A program made the position numbers and the translations under genes. From a bacterium (GTDB lineage Bacteria; Pseudomonadota; Alphaproteobacteria; Rhodobacterales; Rhodobacteraceae), in assembly GCA_016124195.1 (NCBI GenBank), contig WGOE01000012.1, positions 161,134 to 225,133 of the forward strand: DNA of 64,000 nucleotides. The letters run 5' to 3'. Below are positions 8,938 to 18,315 of the stretch, in pieces. The first letter of the stretch is position 1, and the number at the start of each line of letters is the position of its first letter. The notes below the pieces were generated by a model that was given only the letters and a program-made list of their open reading frames with translations, was not told where the DNA came from and made no database searches.

Positions 8938-9453
8938 ATGTTCCCTTGGCCTGCAGGTCCGATCTTGGCCGTCTCCCCTGGCGAAAAGCGCATTCATCAG
9001 ATCTTTCGGATCAGCGTCATCCTCAAGGGGCTGCACGCGCTGATCGAGATCGGGGGCGGGCTTATCTTTTACCTCGTCAGCGCGCGCACGGTGCTGGACT
9101 GGGTCAACCTGATGACGCGCGACGAACTGGTCGAGGACCCGCGCGATTTCATCGCCACCCATCTTCTGGACGCGGCCCAGCATCTGACCGGCGCGACCCA
9201 GAGTTCTTACGCCTGGTATCTCGTCAGCCATGGCGTCATCAAGCTGGTGCTGGTGGCCGGGCTCTTGCGCGAAAGGCTGATCGCCTATCCGCTGTCGCTG
9301 GTCGCGCTGGGGGGCTTCATCCTCTATCAGCTCTACCGCTACAGCTATACCCATTCCATCGGCCTGATCCTGCTGACGCTGTTCGATCTGGTCGTGATCG
9401 CCCTGGTCTGGCACGAATGGCGCCTCTTGCGCCGGCATCTTCCGGTGCAGTGA
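8938..9453 (+). CDS. DUF2127 family membrane protein
   Basis: A 171-residue inner-membrane protein of the DUF2127 family. It has the typical start EKRIHQIFRISVILKGLHALIEIGGG, a polar loop (residues ~45-75) and three further hydrophobic segments ending in LFDLVVIALVWHEWRLL. The function of the family is unknown. The ATG at 8938 is preferred; two in-frame ATGs at 8878 and 8902 add a low-complexity leader that does not look conserved. It stands alone, 227 bases downstream of the sugar operon on the same strand. Confidence 0.8.
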   Translation: MFPWPAGPILAVSPGEKRIHQIFRISVILKGLHALIEIGGGLIFYLVSARTVLDWVNLMTRDELVEDPRDFIATHLLDAAQHLTGATQSSYAWYLVSHGVIKLVLVAGLLRERLIAYPLSLVALGGFILYQLYRYSYTHSIGLILLTLFDLVVIALVWHEWRLLRRHLPVQ

Positions 9454-9610
9454 CCTGCAGCCCCGGCCCGTGGGGGCTTTGCAAAACCGTTGCAATGCTC
9501 GCGGCTTCGTGCTGCATATTGTGGACAGGGGGCCCATGGTGGTATCCAGAGGGCAAGGAATTATCGCGCGACCGGTGTTCAGGACCAACGCTCAGAGGAG
9601 ATGTGGCAAG

Positions 9611-10195
9611 ATGCCGAAAGCGACCGGCAGGGCAAGGCCCGCTCAGCCAAAAGAGGCCCCGGATCCAGGGATCCGGGTGCTGGATGGCGACATCGAAAGC
9701 CTGAAGTCCGAGATTGCCATGCTGCGCGAGACGCTGCGCGACATCTTGCCGGTGCCGCAACACCCCGCGACGGATGTGCAAGGCCTTGAGGTGCAGTTGC
9801 TGCGCGACCAGCTGGCCGATCTGGCCGCGCGGGAGGCCGAAACCTCCGGCAGCCTCGATGCGCTCAGCCAGCGCACCGCCCGGCAAGAGACCGAAATCGT
9901 GACCCTGCGCAGCTTGCTGGGCCAGGCCCATGCCGACCGCGCCGCGGCAACCCGGGGCGAGGGGCGGTGGCCGCAGGGGCCCTTCGCGGTTCAGCCCGCA
10001 GGCACCGCGCCCGCGGCGCAGAACCTCGCGCAGGTCGAGACGGTGATGGCGCTGCTGCTCAAGGAACTTGCCGCCGAAAGGGCACGCCGCGTCCAGGCGG
10101 AAGAACGGCTGCGCAGGTTGCGGGACAGGGCGGTCCGCCTGCCGCTGATGACCCAAGGCCGCGCGACCGGGGCACAGAGCCAGGCGCGCGACTGA
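9611..10195 (+). CDS. Hypothetical coiled-coil protein
   Basis: A 194-residue protein I do not recognise. After a basic N-terminus (KATGRARPAQPKEAP) it has heptad-like stretches at ~30-60, 65-110 and 140-175 (AQVETVMALLLKELAAERARR), so it is probably a coiled-coil dimer. There are no membrane segments and no signal peptide. The start at 9611 is chosen from GAGGAG at 9595-9600. Upstream frames extend to 9470 but lack a ribosome site. Neighbours do not suggest a function. Confidence 0.6.
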   Translation: MPKATGRARPAQPKEAPDPGIRVLDGDIESLKSEIAMLRETLRDILPVPQHPATDVQGLEVQLLRDQLADLAAREAETSGSLDALSQRTARQETEIVTLRSLLGQAHADRAAATRGEGRWPQGPFAVQPAGTAPAAQNLAQVETVMALLLKELAAERARRVQAEERLRRLRDRAVRLPLMTQGRATGAQSQARD

Positions 10196-10241
10196 ACGCG
10201 GCCCGGCGCGCAGGTCCCCTGACCTTGCCAAGGGCCAAGGC

Positions 10242-10670
10242 TTACCAGTGACCGGTGTTGCCCATGCTGGCCCAGGGCTCTTGCGGCGGCAGGGCGTCGC
10301 CCATCTGCAGGATCTCGATCGAGACATTGTCAGGGCTGCGCACGAAGGCCATGTGCCCGTCGCGTGGCGGCCGGTTGATCGTCACGCCGGCGGCCTGCAG
10401 CTTGGCGCAGATCTCGTAGATATTGTCGAACGCATAGGCCAGATGGCCGAAATGCCGGCTGTCCGAGGGCAGGCCGCTGTCGCCATCCCAGTTGTAGGTC
10501 AATTCCACCGGCGCCTCGGGCTGCCCGGGCGGGGCCATGAAGACCAGCGTGAAACGGCCCTTTTCATTGACATAGCGCCGGGTCTCTTCCAGCCCCAGAA
10601 GCTTGTAGAAGGCGATGGATTTATCGAGGTCCAGCACCCGGACCATGGTGTGCAGATAGCGAACTTGCAT
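10242..10670 (-). CDS. gloA: Lactoylglutathione lyase (glyoxalase I)
   Basis: A 142-residue VOC-fold metalloenzyme. It isomerises the methylglyoxal-glutathione hemithioacetal to S-lactoylglutathione in the cytoplasm. Metal-ligand positions are visible as H6 (RYLHTMVRV), a Glu in PVELTYNW, the His in GHLAYAF and the Glu in VSIEILQ. KSIAFYKLLGLEETRR is the standard glyoxalase I start. The length matches the family. The start at 10670 has AGGAG nine bases upstream, so the longer frame to 10697 is not used. It lies 55 bases downstream of the Slam-like gene on the same strand and may be co-transcribed. Confidence 0.93.
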   Translation of the reverse strand: MQVRYLHTMVRVLDLDKSIAFYKLLGLEETRRYVNEKGRFTLVFMAPPGQPEAPVELTYNWDGDSGLPSDSRHFGHLAYAFDNIYEICAKLQAAGVTINRPPRDGHMAFVRSPDNVSIEILQMGDALPPQEPWASMGNTGHW

Positions 10671-10725
10671 GGGCTTTCTCCTGAATTCCGCGGTCAACCT
10701 AGCATGCCGGTCCGCAAAGGCCAGA

Positions 10726-12102
10726 TCAGAACCGCGACTTCACCGAAAGGCTGATCCCGGCGGTCTGCGTGTCATAAAGTGCCACATTGCTGCGATTGCG
10801 CGAGAAATCCAGCGACAGAACGGGGGCAAAGCCCAGATAGGTCATCTTGTCGATCTCTGCCGTCAGGCTCGCCGCCCAGCGGACATCGTGCCGCCCGATG
10901 GCGGTGAAGGGCGAGGCGGCGTAATCCGCGCCGCGCAGCGACAGGCTGGCGCCAAAGCCCAGGCCCGCCACCGGCTGGCGCGCTTGCCAGCCCAGGCCCA
11001 GGCTCGCCTCGGCATGGTCGATGCCGATGTCCTGCGAGGCGACGCGCGCCAGCGTCAGCCCGGCCTGCCATTGATCGCCGCGCGGTCCGGCCAGATCATA
11101 GGTCGCCCCCACATCGGTCTCGGTCGAGGACGAGACCGGTCGGTCGAGCCGGATCTGCCGCGTGACGGAGGTCGACCAGGTCGCAAGCCCCGGACCCACA
11201 GGTTGCGCCAGATCGAAGGACAGTTCCACGCTGTTGGACAGATCGCTGCCGCCATACCAGCTGTGCCCGCCGGTCAGCCCGGTGGTCAAAAGGCCCAGCG
11301 GCGATGCGGTCTTGTACTCCAGCCCGGCCTCGACATGACCCAGCGCGTAATCGCCGTTGCGCGCATTGGGCGCCTGCGCCCGCGCGCTGTCGGACAGGAT
11401 CACGCCCTGCTGGCTGGCGGCAAAGGTCAGGGCGGTCTGGCTGGTCGCCGTCTCGCCCAGTTTCAGGCGGCCCTGCACGCCCAGACCCCAGGCGAGGCCC
11501 GACAGCGCCAGCGCATCGCCCGACAGGATGAACGGGATGCCCTGATATTCAAACAGCGGATCACGCGCCCCGCCGTTCACATTGTCGGACGGCCGGAGCG
11601 AGGCATCGACCTGCAGGCTCAGCGGATTTTGCGAGCGCACATAGGCGAAATCCTGCAGCGCCTGACCCTGGGCCGCCGCATTGGGTGCGTTCTGCACGGC
11701 GCGGCGCAGCCAGAACTGCGCGCGGGTCCGGTGGTCCTGCAGGCTCAATGCCTGCGCCACGGCAGAGGCCGCCGCAAAGCGCAGCGCCGGCGTATCGGCC
11801 GCGGCCCAACCGGCCCGTGCGGCCGCCTCGCTGTCGGGCAGGTGCTGGAGGATGCGCAAGGCCTGCGCCTTCAGGATCAGGGCCTGCGCGTCCTGCGGAT
11901 CGCGCGTCAAAAGCGTCTCGGCGATCTGCAGCGCCTGTTCGGCATAGCCGTTCAGCAGCGCCTGAGCGCCGAAGGCCCGCATCTGATCGACGTTCAGAAC
12001 CGCGGGTTTGGTCCATGCCACGCCGCTGCCAGGGATGCTCAACAGGCTTGCCGCCCCGGCCAGCAGCGCTGCCCGGACGGCGCGCCGCAAGGGCCCGGTC
12101 AT
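10726..12102 (-). CDS. Slam-like outer-membrane protein (surface lipoprotein assembly modifier)
   Basis: A 458-residue outer-membrane protein. A signal peptide (to about residue 30) is followed by TPR-like helices (residues 35-150, LLNGYAEQALQIAETLLTRDP). The rest is a beta-rich region of about 290 residues that ends in an aromatic residue (SVKSRF), as expected for a barrel folded by Bam. This TPR-plus-barrel plan is that of Slam proteins (DUF560, type XI secretion), which move lipoproteins such as TbpB to the cell surface. Its ATG overlaps the stop of a TbpB-like lipoprotein gene, the usual client pairing. The assignment is by architecture and context. Confidence 0.78.
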   Translation of the reverse strand: MTGPLRRAVRAALLAGAASLLSIPGSGVAWTKPAVLNVDQMRAFGAQALLNGYAEQALQIAETLLTRDPQDAQALILKAQALRILQHLPDSEAAARAGWAAADTPALRFAAASAVAQALSLQDHRTRAQFWLRRAVQNAPNAAAQGQALQDFAYVRSQNPLSLQVDASLRPSDNVNGGARDPLFEYQGIPFILSGDALALSGLAWGLGVQGRLKLGETATSQTALTFAASQQGVILSDSARAQAPNARNGDYALGHVEAGLEYKTASPLGLLTTGLTGGHSWYGGSDLSNSVELSFDLAQPVGPGLATWSTSVTRQIRLDRPVSSSTETDVGATYDLAGPRGDQWQAGLTLARVASQDIGIDHAEASLGLGWQARQPVAGLGFGASLSLRGADYAASPFTAIGRHDVRWAASLTAEIDKMTYLGFAPVLSLDFSRNRSNVALYDTQTAGISLSVKSRF

Positions 12103-13160
12103 TTCCGGTAAAGGATGAAGCCGCCGGTCTCCCGCGCCGTGTAGCCGGTGAACTGTGAGGTCACCACGATGACGCCCGCCACCTCGTCCTTGCCGCCCGC
12201 GGTGGCATCGCCCGACAGGACGGCATAGTATTTGCCGGCTTCGAACACCGTGGGCGTGCCGTTGATGGTGATCGTGTTGTCCAACTGGCCCTGCATTTCG
12301 CCATTGTTGTCCAGATTGCCCGGTCCCACCTTGAAAACCATGGTCGGCAGCGCCACAAGCGGCGTGTCGGGCTTCTTGTCGGCATTGATGCCGGCAATGA
12401 CGTCAGCGGTGATATCCTTGCCGTTCAGATCAAAGATCTTGCGGTTGTCAACATAGCCGGTGATCCCTGCGCCATTCCCGGTGGCCGAGGTGTCCGGGTT
12501 GAAGTCATTGAAGTCGATCGCCATATGCGCCGTGCCAGAGGTGATCTGCAACCCACTCGCGCCGCTGAAATCGCGCAGGCCCGCATAGGTGCCCTCGTAA
12601 TTGGCCTGTCCCGTCGTGGGCAGGGTGACCCCGCCGATCCGGTTGTAGATGAAACCGCCAAAGCCATAGTCGCGATAGGCGCCGGTCCGCACGATGGCGA
12701 AATTCGTGTTGCCCGAGGTTGAGACGCCGTAAAGCGCACGGTACGAGAACTGGTCGATCAGCGTATGCGTCACCGTGTCCGGATAGGTGCCCGACCCGGC
12801 ATAGACCTTGGCGCCGCTGATCGTCATCTTGGCCCCACCCGGCCTTGTGGCGCGCTGGTAGACATTGCCGCCGTCGAACGCCAGATTGTCCACCGTGAAG
12901 GTGTCGGCGGTTTGATCATAGCTGTAACCCTTGGCAAATCCATTGCCGGTGGTCGCGTCAAACGCTTCCGCCCGCGAGATGTCACCCACCGCCGTTGGTG
13001 ACGCCGTGCCCGGCAGGTTGTTGCCGCTGGTCTCATTCACCGAGGCGTTGCCTGACGCGCCGCCTGTGCCACTACCGCTGCCGCCCGATTTCGCCAGAGG
13101 GTTGCCGTCACAGGACGCCAAAAGCAAAAGCGCCATAACGGAGATACGAACTGCCGACAT
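12099..13160 (-). CDS. Transferrin-binding-protein-like surface lipoprotein
   Basis: A 353-residue lipoprotein. The signal peptide MSAVRISVMALLLLASC has a lipobox with Cys17, then a Gly/Ser-rich tether (SGGSGSGTGGASGN). The body ends in a TbpB-type small barrel: FNDFNPDTSATGNG, MQGQLDNTITING, VAGVIVVTSQ and the final GGFILYRK. Similar lipoproteins are clients of Slam, encoded directly downstream with a four-base overlap. I expect surface display and binding of a host- or environment-derived ligand; whether that is iron-, haem- or metal-related is unknown. An alternative ATG at 13172 would add four residues. The frame continues upstream without a plausible start. Confidence 0.8.
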   Translation of the reverse strand: MSAVRISVMALLLLASCDGNPLAKSGGSGSGTGGASGNASVNETSGNNLPGTASPTAVGDISRAEAFDATTGNGFAKGYSYDQTADTFTVDNLAFDGGNVYQRATRPGGAKMTISGAKVYAGSGTYPDTVTHTLIDQFSYRALYGVSTSGNTNFAIVRTGAYRDYGFGGFIYNRIGGVTLPTTGQANYEGTYAGLRDFSGASGLQITSGTAHMAIDFNDFNPDTSATGNGAGITGYVDNRKIFDLNGKDITADVIAGINADKKPDTPLVALPTMVFKVGPGNLDNNGEMQGQLDNTITINGTPTVFEAGKYYAVLSGDATAGGKDEVAGVIVVTSQFTGYTARETGGFILYRK

Positions 13161-13337
13161 AATGCCCCACATGTTTCTTTTCGTTTTGCCCCAACCTTGC
13201 CGCAACCGGGGGCAAAGGTCAAAACTCGGCTGAAGTTTGCCGAATTTCCCCGTACCCTGATGCAGAGCCGCACCACTGGCCTTTCCCCGGCCTGACCCGC
13301 TATTCTGAGGCCGACTCAATCGCGAAAGGCCTTGCCC

Positions 13338-14261
13338 ATGCCGCTCTCTCCCGAACAACTGGCCGAAATCGAGGCCGCACGGGCCACCCCGCACCTGACC
13401 CTGCGCGCCGTCTCGGAGGGCATGGAGGCGCATCTTTACAAGGCCAACCCGGTGCTGGACCACGGCCTCGTGCGCGTCATCGACTATATGGGCGACGACG
13501 GCGCCATCGTTCAGGCCGCCCGCGTCAGCTATGGCGCCGGCACCAGGCATGTCTCGAATGACGAAGGGCTGATCCGCTACCTGATGCGGCACTGGCACTC
13601 GACCCCGTTCGAGATGTGCGAGATCAAACTGCACGTCAAACTGCCGGTTTTCGTCGCGCGCCAGTGGATCCGCCACCGGACCGCCAATGTGAACGAATAC
13701 TCGGCCCGCTATTCGATCCTGGACCGCGAGTTCTATATCCCCGAACCGGCCCATTTGGCCGCGCAATCCACCGTGAACAACCAGGGCCGCGGCGCCGTGC
13801 TTGAAGGCGCCGAGGCGGCCCGCGTTCTCGACCTTCTCAAACGCGATGCGGCCACCGCCTACGACCATTACGAGGCGATGCTGAGCGAGACCCAGCCTGA
13901 CGGCACACCGCAGCAGGGCCTCGCCCGCGAATTGGCGCGGATGAACCTGCCCATGAACATCTATACCCAATGGTATTGGAAGGTGGATCTGCACAACCTC
14001 TTCCACTTCCTGCGCCTGCGGGCCGATGCCCATGCCCAATACGAAATCCGCGTCTATGCCGAAGAGATTTGCCGTCTTGTGAAAGACTGGGTGCCCCTGG
14101 CCTATGCCGCCTTCGAGGATTACCGGATGGGCGGCGTCACGCTGAGCGGCAAGGCGGTGGCGGTTCTGAAACGGCGGCTGAAGGGCGAGGCCGTCAGCCA
14201 GGAGACGAGCGGCATGAGCAAGGGAGAGTGGCGCGAGTTCGAGGCGGTTTGGGGGCAGTGA
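13338..14261 (+). CDS. thyX: FAD-dependent thymidylate synthase
   Basis: A 307-residue flavoenzyme that methylates dUMP to dTMP using methylene-tetrahydrofolate, FAD and NADPH. The signature RHRx7S is exact at residues 112-122 ([11 protein letters not shown]). Other family blocks, such as [10 protein letters not shown] and [15 protein letters not shown], are present. The ATG at 13338 is used; a TTG six bases upstream is in frame but less likely. AAAGG precedes the start. It is a single gene between divergent and convergent neighbours. It can serve in place of ThyA. Confidence 0.97.
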   Translation: MPLSPEQLAEIEAARATPHLTLRAVSEGMEAHLYKANPVLDHGLVRVIDYMGDDGAIVQAARVSYGAGTRHVSNDEGLIRYLMRHWHSTPFEMCEIKLHVKLPVFVARQWIRHRTANVNEYSARYSILDREFYIPEPAHLAAQSTVNNQGRGAVLEGAEAARVLDLLKRDAATAYDHYEAMLSETQPDGTPQQGLARELARMNLPMNIYTQWYWKVDLHNLFHFLRLRADAHAQYEIRVYAEEICRLVKDWVPLAYAAFEDYRMGGVTLSGKAVAVLKRRLKGEAVSQETSGMSKGEWREFEAVWGQ

Positions 14262-14325
14262 CAGCCCTGTGTCACGGGCCTGAACAGGGGCAGCGTGGGC
14301 GAAAAGTCTTTGCCATCAAATCGTG

Positions 14326-14402
14326 GGTCCGGGGCAACCCCGACGTTTTATCCCCGCGATTGCGCATTTGCGATATCGGCGGGGTCGGGGTGGCCCCCGA
14401 CC
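14326..14402. repeat. Two REP-like palindromes downstream of RAYT gene
   Basis: GTCCGGGG-CAA-CCCCGAC at 14326-14343 and GTCGGGG-TGG-CCCCCGAC at 14384-14401 are imperfect hairpins with the same GTCGGGG arms as two copies inside the neighbouring transposase gene. This matches the known association of REP sequences with RAYT (REP-associated tyrosine transposase) genes. Confidence 0.75.
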
Positions 14403-14938
14403 TACGGGTTATCCCGGTGAAATGAGGAATATGGCCAATCCTTGGGGTCCTCCACCAACCCGTGTTTCACCGGATTGAGCCAGCAATACCGGACATGCGC
14501 GGCATAGTCTTCCTCGCCCCGGATGTGATGCTCCCAGAACCGTTTCTGCCAATAGCCGGATTCGGTGCGTAGGTCGGGGGATACCCCGACTCTCCTCCCC
14601 TCATCCGCACGCACGCGCCCGGCAATCGCGCCATAATCGTTCGCGGCGGGAGTCGGGGTAACCCCCGACCTACCCAATTCCCGCGAGAACCGCGCCTTCA
14701 GCATCCCCATCCGGTTGGAGTAATCCGCATCGCCCTCTGGCAGGGTCCAGACGCAATGCATGTGATCGGGCAAGACCACCCAGGCGTCGATCCGGAACGG
14801 CTTGTCGCTCCTCGTGCGGCGCGCGGCATCGCGCAGGACATCGATGTGGCGGATCAGAAAGTCCGAACCGCGCGCAGCCAGATTGACCGTGAAGAACACG
14901 GTCGCGCCGGGCATCCTGGGGCGAAGATAGCGGGACAT
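14402..14938 (-). CDS. REP-associated tyrosine transposase (Y1_Tnp, RAYT)
   Basis: A 178-residue HUH-type single-strand nuclease. The HUH motif is in VLPDHMHCVWTLPEGD and the presumed nucleophile Tyr in VRYCWLNPVKHGLV, followed by DWPYSSFHR. These are the standard RAYT blocks. Such proteins cut and join REP hairpins as single-stranded DNA. Start at 14938 (MSRYLRPRMPGATVFF) is chosen because family homology begins there. About 30 central residues (PAANDYGAIAGRVRADEG and surroundings) look like an insertion, and two REP-like palindromes lie in this part of the gene. Whether the protein is still active is uncertain. Confidence 0.85.
   Translation of the reverse strand: MSRYLRPRMPGATVFFTVNLAARGSDFLIRHIDVLRDAARRTRSDKPFRIDAWVVLPDHMHCVWTLPEGDADYSNRMGMLKARFSRELGRSGVTPTPAANDYGAIAGRVRADEGRRVGVSPDLRTESGYWQKRFWEHHIRGEEDYAAHVRYCWLNPVKHGLVEDPKDWPYSSFHRDNP
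14569..14590. repeat. REP-like palindrome inside RAYT gene, copy 1
   Basis: GTAGGTCGGGGG-ATA-CCCCGAC lies within the transposase reading frame and is translated as part of GVSPDLRTESG. It has the same arms as the copies downstream of the gene. Confidence 0.75.
14652..14674. repeat. REP-like palindrome inside RAYT gene, copy 2
   Basis: GTCGGGG-TAA-CCCCCGACCTAC, in opposite orientation to copy 1 (14569-14590), is translated as part of GRSGVTPT. The two copies flank about 60 bases of coding DNA and together could form a larger hairpin. Confidence 0.75.
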
Positions 14939-15376
14939 CGACCCAGTCTGGACTGCGATGCTTAAGAAATCGCTACCGCTCGCGGCGTTCCTTTGGCCCG
15001 GCACGCGACATCCGAGGTCGGGCTGCCGCCGCGGGCGCCAATGGCCAAGGTTGTGCGGCACCTCGCGCCTTCGAGATCCGGTTTCGTTGCCAAGGTTCGG
15101 GGAATTCCTGACCCATGTTCAGGCACGGCTTCGCTGGACCGGGGCGTGCCGGTTCCGCGACAAGGGCAAAGGCCCGGCCTTTCCTGACGGCCTTTCCCGC
15201 GGCTCTTCACGGCCGCAAAGAATCGGCTCTGGCGCCAATTCTTGCGAAAAAACCACATGCGCCCGCCCGTGGCTCACACTTCTGTAACATGCCTTCGTCT
15301 GGACCTCGGGCACGTCCGCGTGTAGACGGAAAGAAGACGGAAAGAAGATGTCGATGTCGGCGGAAAGGCGGTTGCA
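14939..15376. other. Intergenic region, no gene seen
   Basis: 438 bases between the leftward transposase gene and the rightward spx/arsC-like gene. Frames here give only low-complexity Arg/Pro-rich peptides. It presumably holds the promoters of both. The stretch TAGACGGAAAGAAGACGGAAAGAAGA near 15322 contains a direct repeat of GACGGAAAGAA. Confidence 0.5.
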
Positions 15377-15703
15377 ATGATCCTCTACGGACTGTCCACC
15401 TGTGACACCAGCAAGAAAGCGCTCAAGGCCTTGCAGCGGGCCGGCAAGGAGGTCACCTTTCGCGACGTCCGCGCCGAACCCTTGAGCGAGGCCGAGATCG
15501 ACGCCATCGTCACCCAGTTCGGCGACCGGGCGGTCAACAAGCAATCCACGACCTACCGCAGCTTTTCGGATTTCTTGCGCGAAAGCGAACCCGAGGCACA
15601 AATCAAGGCTCAGCCCACTGTGATGAAGCGCCCCATCATTCAGGACGGGGCGGCTTGGTATCTTGGGTGGGATGCCGAAACAGAAGCTAAAACAACAGCT
15701 TAA
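15377..15703 (+). CDS. ArsC/Spx family thioredoxin-like protein
   Basis: A 108-residue thioredoxin-fold protein of the ArsC/Spx/YffB family. The N-terminal MILYGLSTCDTSKKALKAL has one Cys (residue 9), followed by the family blocks TFRDVRAEPLSEAEID and PTVMKRPIIQDG. The Arg/Lys pattern fits YffB-like arsenate-reductase relatives more than true arsenate reductases, so a redox or regulatory role is likely. It ends in a four-base convergent overlap with cspA. Confidence 0.82.
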   Translation: MILYGLSTCDTSKKALKALQRAGKEVTFRDVRAEPLSEAEIDAIVTQFGDRAVNKQSTTYRSFSDFLRESEPEAQIKAQPTVMKRPIIQDGAAWYLGWDAETEAKTTA

Positions 15704-15906
15704 AGAAGCCTGAGATCGCCCGCAGACTGTTTGCCGTCACGGCCGGACTGCAGTTCGAAGCCGATCTTCTGGTTCTCGTTCAGCCCCTTCATCCCGGCGC
15801 GTTCCACGGCCGAGATATGAACGAACACATCCTTGCCGCCATCATCCGGTGCAATAAACCCATAGCCCTTGGTCGCGTTAAACCACTTCACGGTGCCCGT
15901 CGGCAT
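15700..15906 (-). CDS. cspA: Cold-shock protein (CspA family)
   Basis: A 68-residue OB-fold protein with both RNA-binding motifs: KGYGFIAPDD (RNP1-like) and VFVHISAVE (RNP2-like). It opens with MPTGTVKWFNATKG as usual. It binds single-stranded RNA and acts as an RNA chaperone in the cytoplasm. Many copies of this family occur per genome, so cold induction cannot be claimed from the sequence. The 315 bases upstream probably hold its promoter and leader. Confidence 0.96.
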   Translation of the reverse strand: MPTGTVKWFNATKGYGFIAPDDGGKDVFVHISAVERAGMKGLNENQKIGFELQSGRDGKQSAGDLRLL

Positions 15907-16221
15907 GCCGCTTCTCCCATCCTAACCCTCCCGAGGCGATATTGCCCCGGGCCGTGCGCCCCGATTTTTCCGGCCTTTGCAGCAAAGTCCGCCAAGATCT
16001 GGTTTACACAGCAGCGATGATGCCAAAGGTGAAACGAAAATCAAGCCTGATCCTTAAAAACAAGGCGAATTGCAACAATCCGCGCCGCAAGGGTCGGGCT
16101 TTGCGGGTATCACAGGCTTTGGAACGATCCCCCAATACGGTGCGACGGGGGGAGATTTGCCCAAATCGGCGGCAAGGCGCCCGGCCGTCAGGTCGGGCGC
16201 ATCAGGACAGCGGCCAAGACC
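15907..16221. other. Intergenic region upstream of cspA
   Basis: 315 bases between the thrS stop and the cspA start, both genes leftward. An AT-richer patch at 16010-16080 (AAACGAAAATCAAGC, TTAAAAACAAGG) is the best place for the cspA promoter and leader. I see no gene and no clear thrS terminator. Confidence 0.5.
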
Positions 16222-18174
16222 TCAGTCCGACGGCGGCAGGGCGGCAAAGCCGAATTCGGCCAGGGCTGCATCAAAGCTCATCGTTTCGGTACGCGCATCG
16301 CCAAGCCTGCGGACCGAGACGCTGCGGTCTTCGACCTCTTTCATGCCGATGGCCAGAAGGACCGGGACCTTGCCCAGCGAATGTTCGCGCACCTTGTAAT
16401 TGATCTTTTCGTTGCGCACATCGGCTTCGGCCCGCACGCCGGCCTTGCGCAGGGCCCCCACGATCTCGTGCACGAAAGGATCGGCGTCCGAGACGATCGA
16501 GGCCACCACGACCTGACGCGGCGCAAGCCAGAAGGGCAGCTTGCCGGCGTAGTTTTCGATCAGAATGCCGATAAAGCGCTCGAAAGACCCCAGGATGGCG
16601 CGGTGCAGCATATAGGGCCGGTGCTTGGCGCCGTCCTCGGCCACATATTCCGCGCCGAGCCGGGTCGGCAGGTTGGGGTCGACCTGGAAGGTGCCGCATT
16701 GCCATTTGCGGCCAATGGCGTCGGTCAGCTTGAAATCGAGCTTGGGGCCATAGAAGGCGCCTTCGCCGGGATCGACCTCATAGGGCACGCCCGCGGCCTT
16801 GACTGCGGCTTCCAGCATGCCTTCGACCTTGTCCCAGGTTTCGTCCGAGCCGATGCGCACATCGGGGCGGGTCGAGAACTTGATCTCGAATCCGTCAAAG
16901 CCGAGGTGCTTGTAGACCGAAGCCAGCAGCCGGATGAAGCTTTCGCATTCCGAACCGATCTGGTCTTCGGTGCAGAAGATATGCGCGTCGTCCTGCGTGA
17001 AGCCGCGCACCCGCATCAGGCCATGCATGGAGCCCGAGCTTTCGTAGCGGTGGCACGAGCCGAATTCCGCCAGCCGCAGGGGCAGGTCGCGGTAAGACTT
17101 CAGGCCCTGGTTGAAGACCTGCACATGACAGGGACAGTTCATCGGTTTGAGCGCGTTGATGCGCTTTTCCTTGGCGCCTTCCTCGTCGACCTCGACGATG
17201 AACATGTTCTCGCGGTAGGCCTCCCAATGGCCGGACTTCTCCCAGAGGATGCGGTCAACCACTTGCGGGGTGCGGATTTCCTTGTAGCCGGCCGTGCGCA
17301 GGCGGCCGCGCATGTAATCTTCGAGCGTGCGCCAGATCTGCCAGCCGTTCGGGTGCCAGAAGACCATGCCGGGGGCTTCGTCCTGCAAATGGAACAGGTC
17401 CATCTCGCGGCCAAGCTTGCGGTGGTCGCGCTTGGCGGCCTCTTCGAGCATGGTCAGATGGGCCTTCAGATCCTCACGGTTCTTGAAGGCCAGACCATAG
17501 ATGCGCTGGAGCATGGGCCGGGTCGCATCGCCGAGCCAATAGGCGCCGGCGACATGGGTCAGCTTGAAGGCATCGGCGGGCACCTGGCCCGTGTGCTGCA
17601 GATGCGGGCCACGGCAGAGGTCCTGCCAGGCCCCATGCCAATACATCCGCAGATCCTCGCCCTCGGGGATGCGGTTGATCAGCTCGATCTTGAAGGGCTC
17701 GCCGCGCTCTTCATAATAGGCCAGCGCGCGGGCGCGGTCCCAGACCTCGGTGCGGACCGGGTCGCGGGCGTTGATGATCTGCTTCATGCGCGCCTCGATC
17801 GCGCCAAGGTCTTCGGGCGTGAAGGGTTCGGCCCGGTCGAAGTCATAGAACCAGCCCTGATCGCGCACCGGGCCGATGGTGACCTTGACCTCTGGCCAGA
17901 TCTCTTGCACGGCGCGCGCCATGATGTGGGCGAGGTCGTGGCGGATCAGTTCCAGCGCCTGGGTGTCGTCGGCCATGGTATGGATGGCGATGGAGGCGTC
18001 GGCCGTGATCGGCCATTGCAGATCGTAATGCGCGCCGTTGACGGTGGCGCTGATCGCCCGCTTGGCAAGGCCCGGGGCGATGGAGGCGGCAACCTCGGCC
18101 GCCGTGACGCCGGCGGTGTAGTCGCGGCGCGCGCCATCTGGGAATGTCAGGGAGATCTGTGACGCGTGGGACAT
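16222..18174 (-). CDS. thrS: Threonine-tRNA ligase
   Basis: A 650-residue class II aminoacyl-tRNA synthetase that charges tRNA-Thr. Domains run in standard order: TGS (residues ~1-65, [15 protein letters not shown]), editing domain, class II core with [12 protein letters not shown] and [10 protein letters not shown], and the C-terminal anticodon-binding domain ([16 protein letters not shown]). The length matches the family. Start at 18174 is supported by GAGGAGAGG just upstream. Its substrate tRNA is the same species whose gene is split by the mobile element at 49506. Confidence 0.98.
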   Translation of the reverse strand: MSHASQISLTFPDGARRDYTAGVTAAEVAASIAPGLAKRAISATVNGAHYDLQWPITADASIAIHTMADDTQALELIRHDLAHIMARAVQEIWPEVKVTIGPVRDQGWFYDFDRAEPFTPEDLGAIEARMKQIINARDPVRTEVWDRARALAYYEERGEPFKIELINRIPEGEDLRMYWHGAWQDLCRGPHLQHTGQVPADAFKLTHVAGAYWLGDATRPMLQRIYGLAFKNREDLKAHLTMLEEAAKRDHRKLGREMDLFHLQDEAPGMVFWHPNGWQIWRTLEDYMRGRLRTAGYKEIRTPQVVDRILWEKSGHWEAYRENMFIVEVDEEGAKEKRINALKPMNCPCHVQVFNQGLKSYRDLPLRLAEFGSCHRYESSGSMHGLMRVRGFTQDDAHIFCTEDQIGSECESFIRLLASVYKHLGFDGFEIKFSTRPDVRIGSDETWDKVEGMLEAAVKAAGVPYEVDPGEGAFYGPKLDFKLTDAIGRKWQCGTFQVDPNLPTRLGAEYVAEDGAKHRPYMLHRAILGSFERFIGILIENYAGKLPFWLAPRQVVVASIVSDADPFVHEIVGALRKAGVRAEADVRNEKINYKVREHSLGKVPVLLAIGMKEVEDRSVSVRRLGDARTETMSFDAALAEFGFAALPPSD

Positions 18175-18279
18175 GGCCCTCTCCTCGTCTGTTTGGCGCC
18201 TACCGAGCGCCCGGTTGCGGGTTTGTCCCGGGGTTCTGACCGCAAGGCCGGCGGTTGTCAATCTGGATGGACGGCCTTA

Positions 18280-18304
18280 GATGGGCAAATTGCCCATCCT
18301 ACCC
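18280..18304. repeat. REP-like palindrome, second family, copy 1
   Basis: GATGGGCAA-ATTGCCCATCCTACC lies between thrS and the hydrolase gene. A near-identical element occurs at 24977-25001. The hairpin arm is GATGGGCAAT. It is short, intergenic and palindromic, as REP elements are. Confidence 0.65.
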
Positions 18305-18315
18305 AAGGGACGCCG

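Noticed and set aside
16381..18162. 593-codon open frame opposite thrS
   Set aside because: Antisense shadow of a conserved synthetase; composition is biased and no motif is present.
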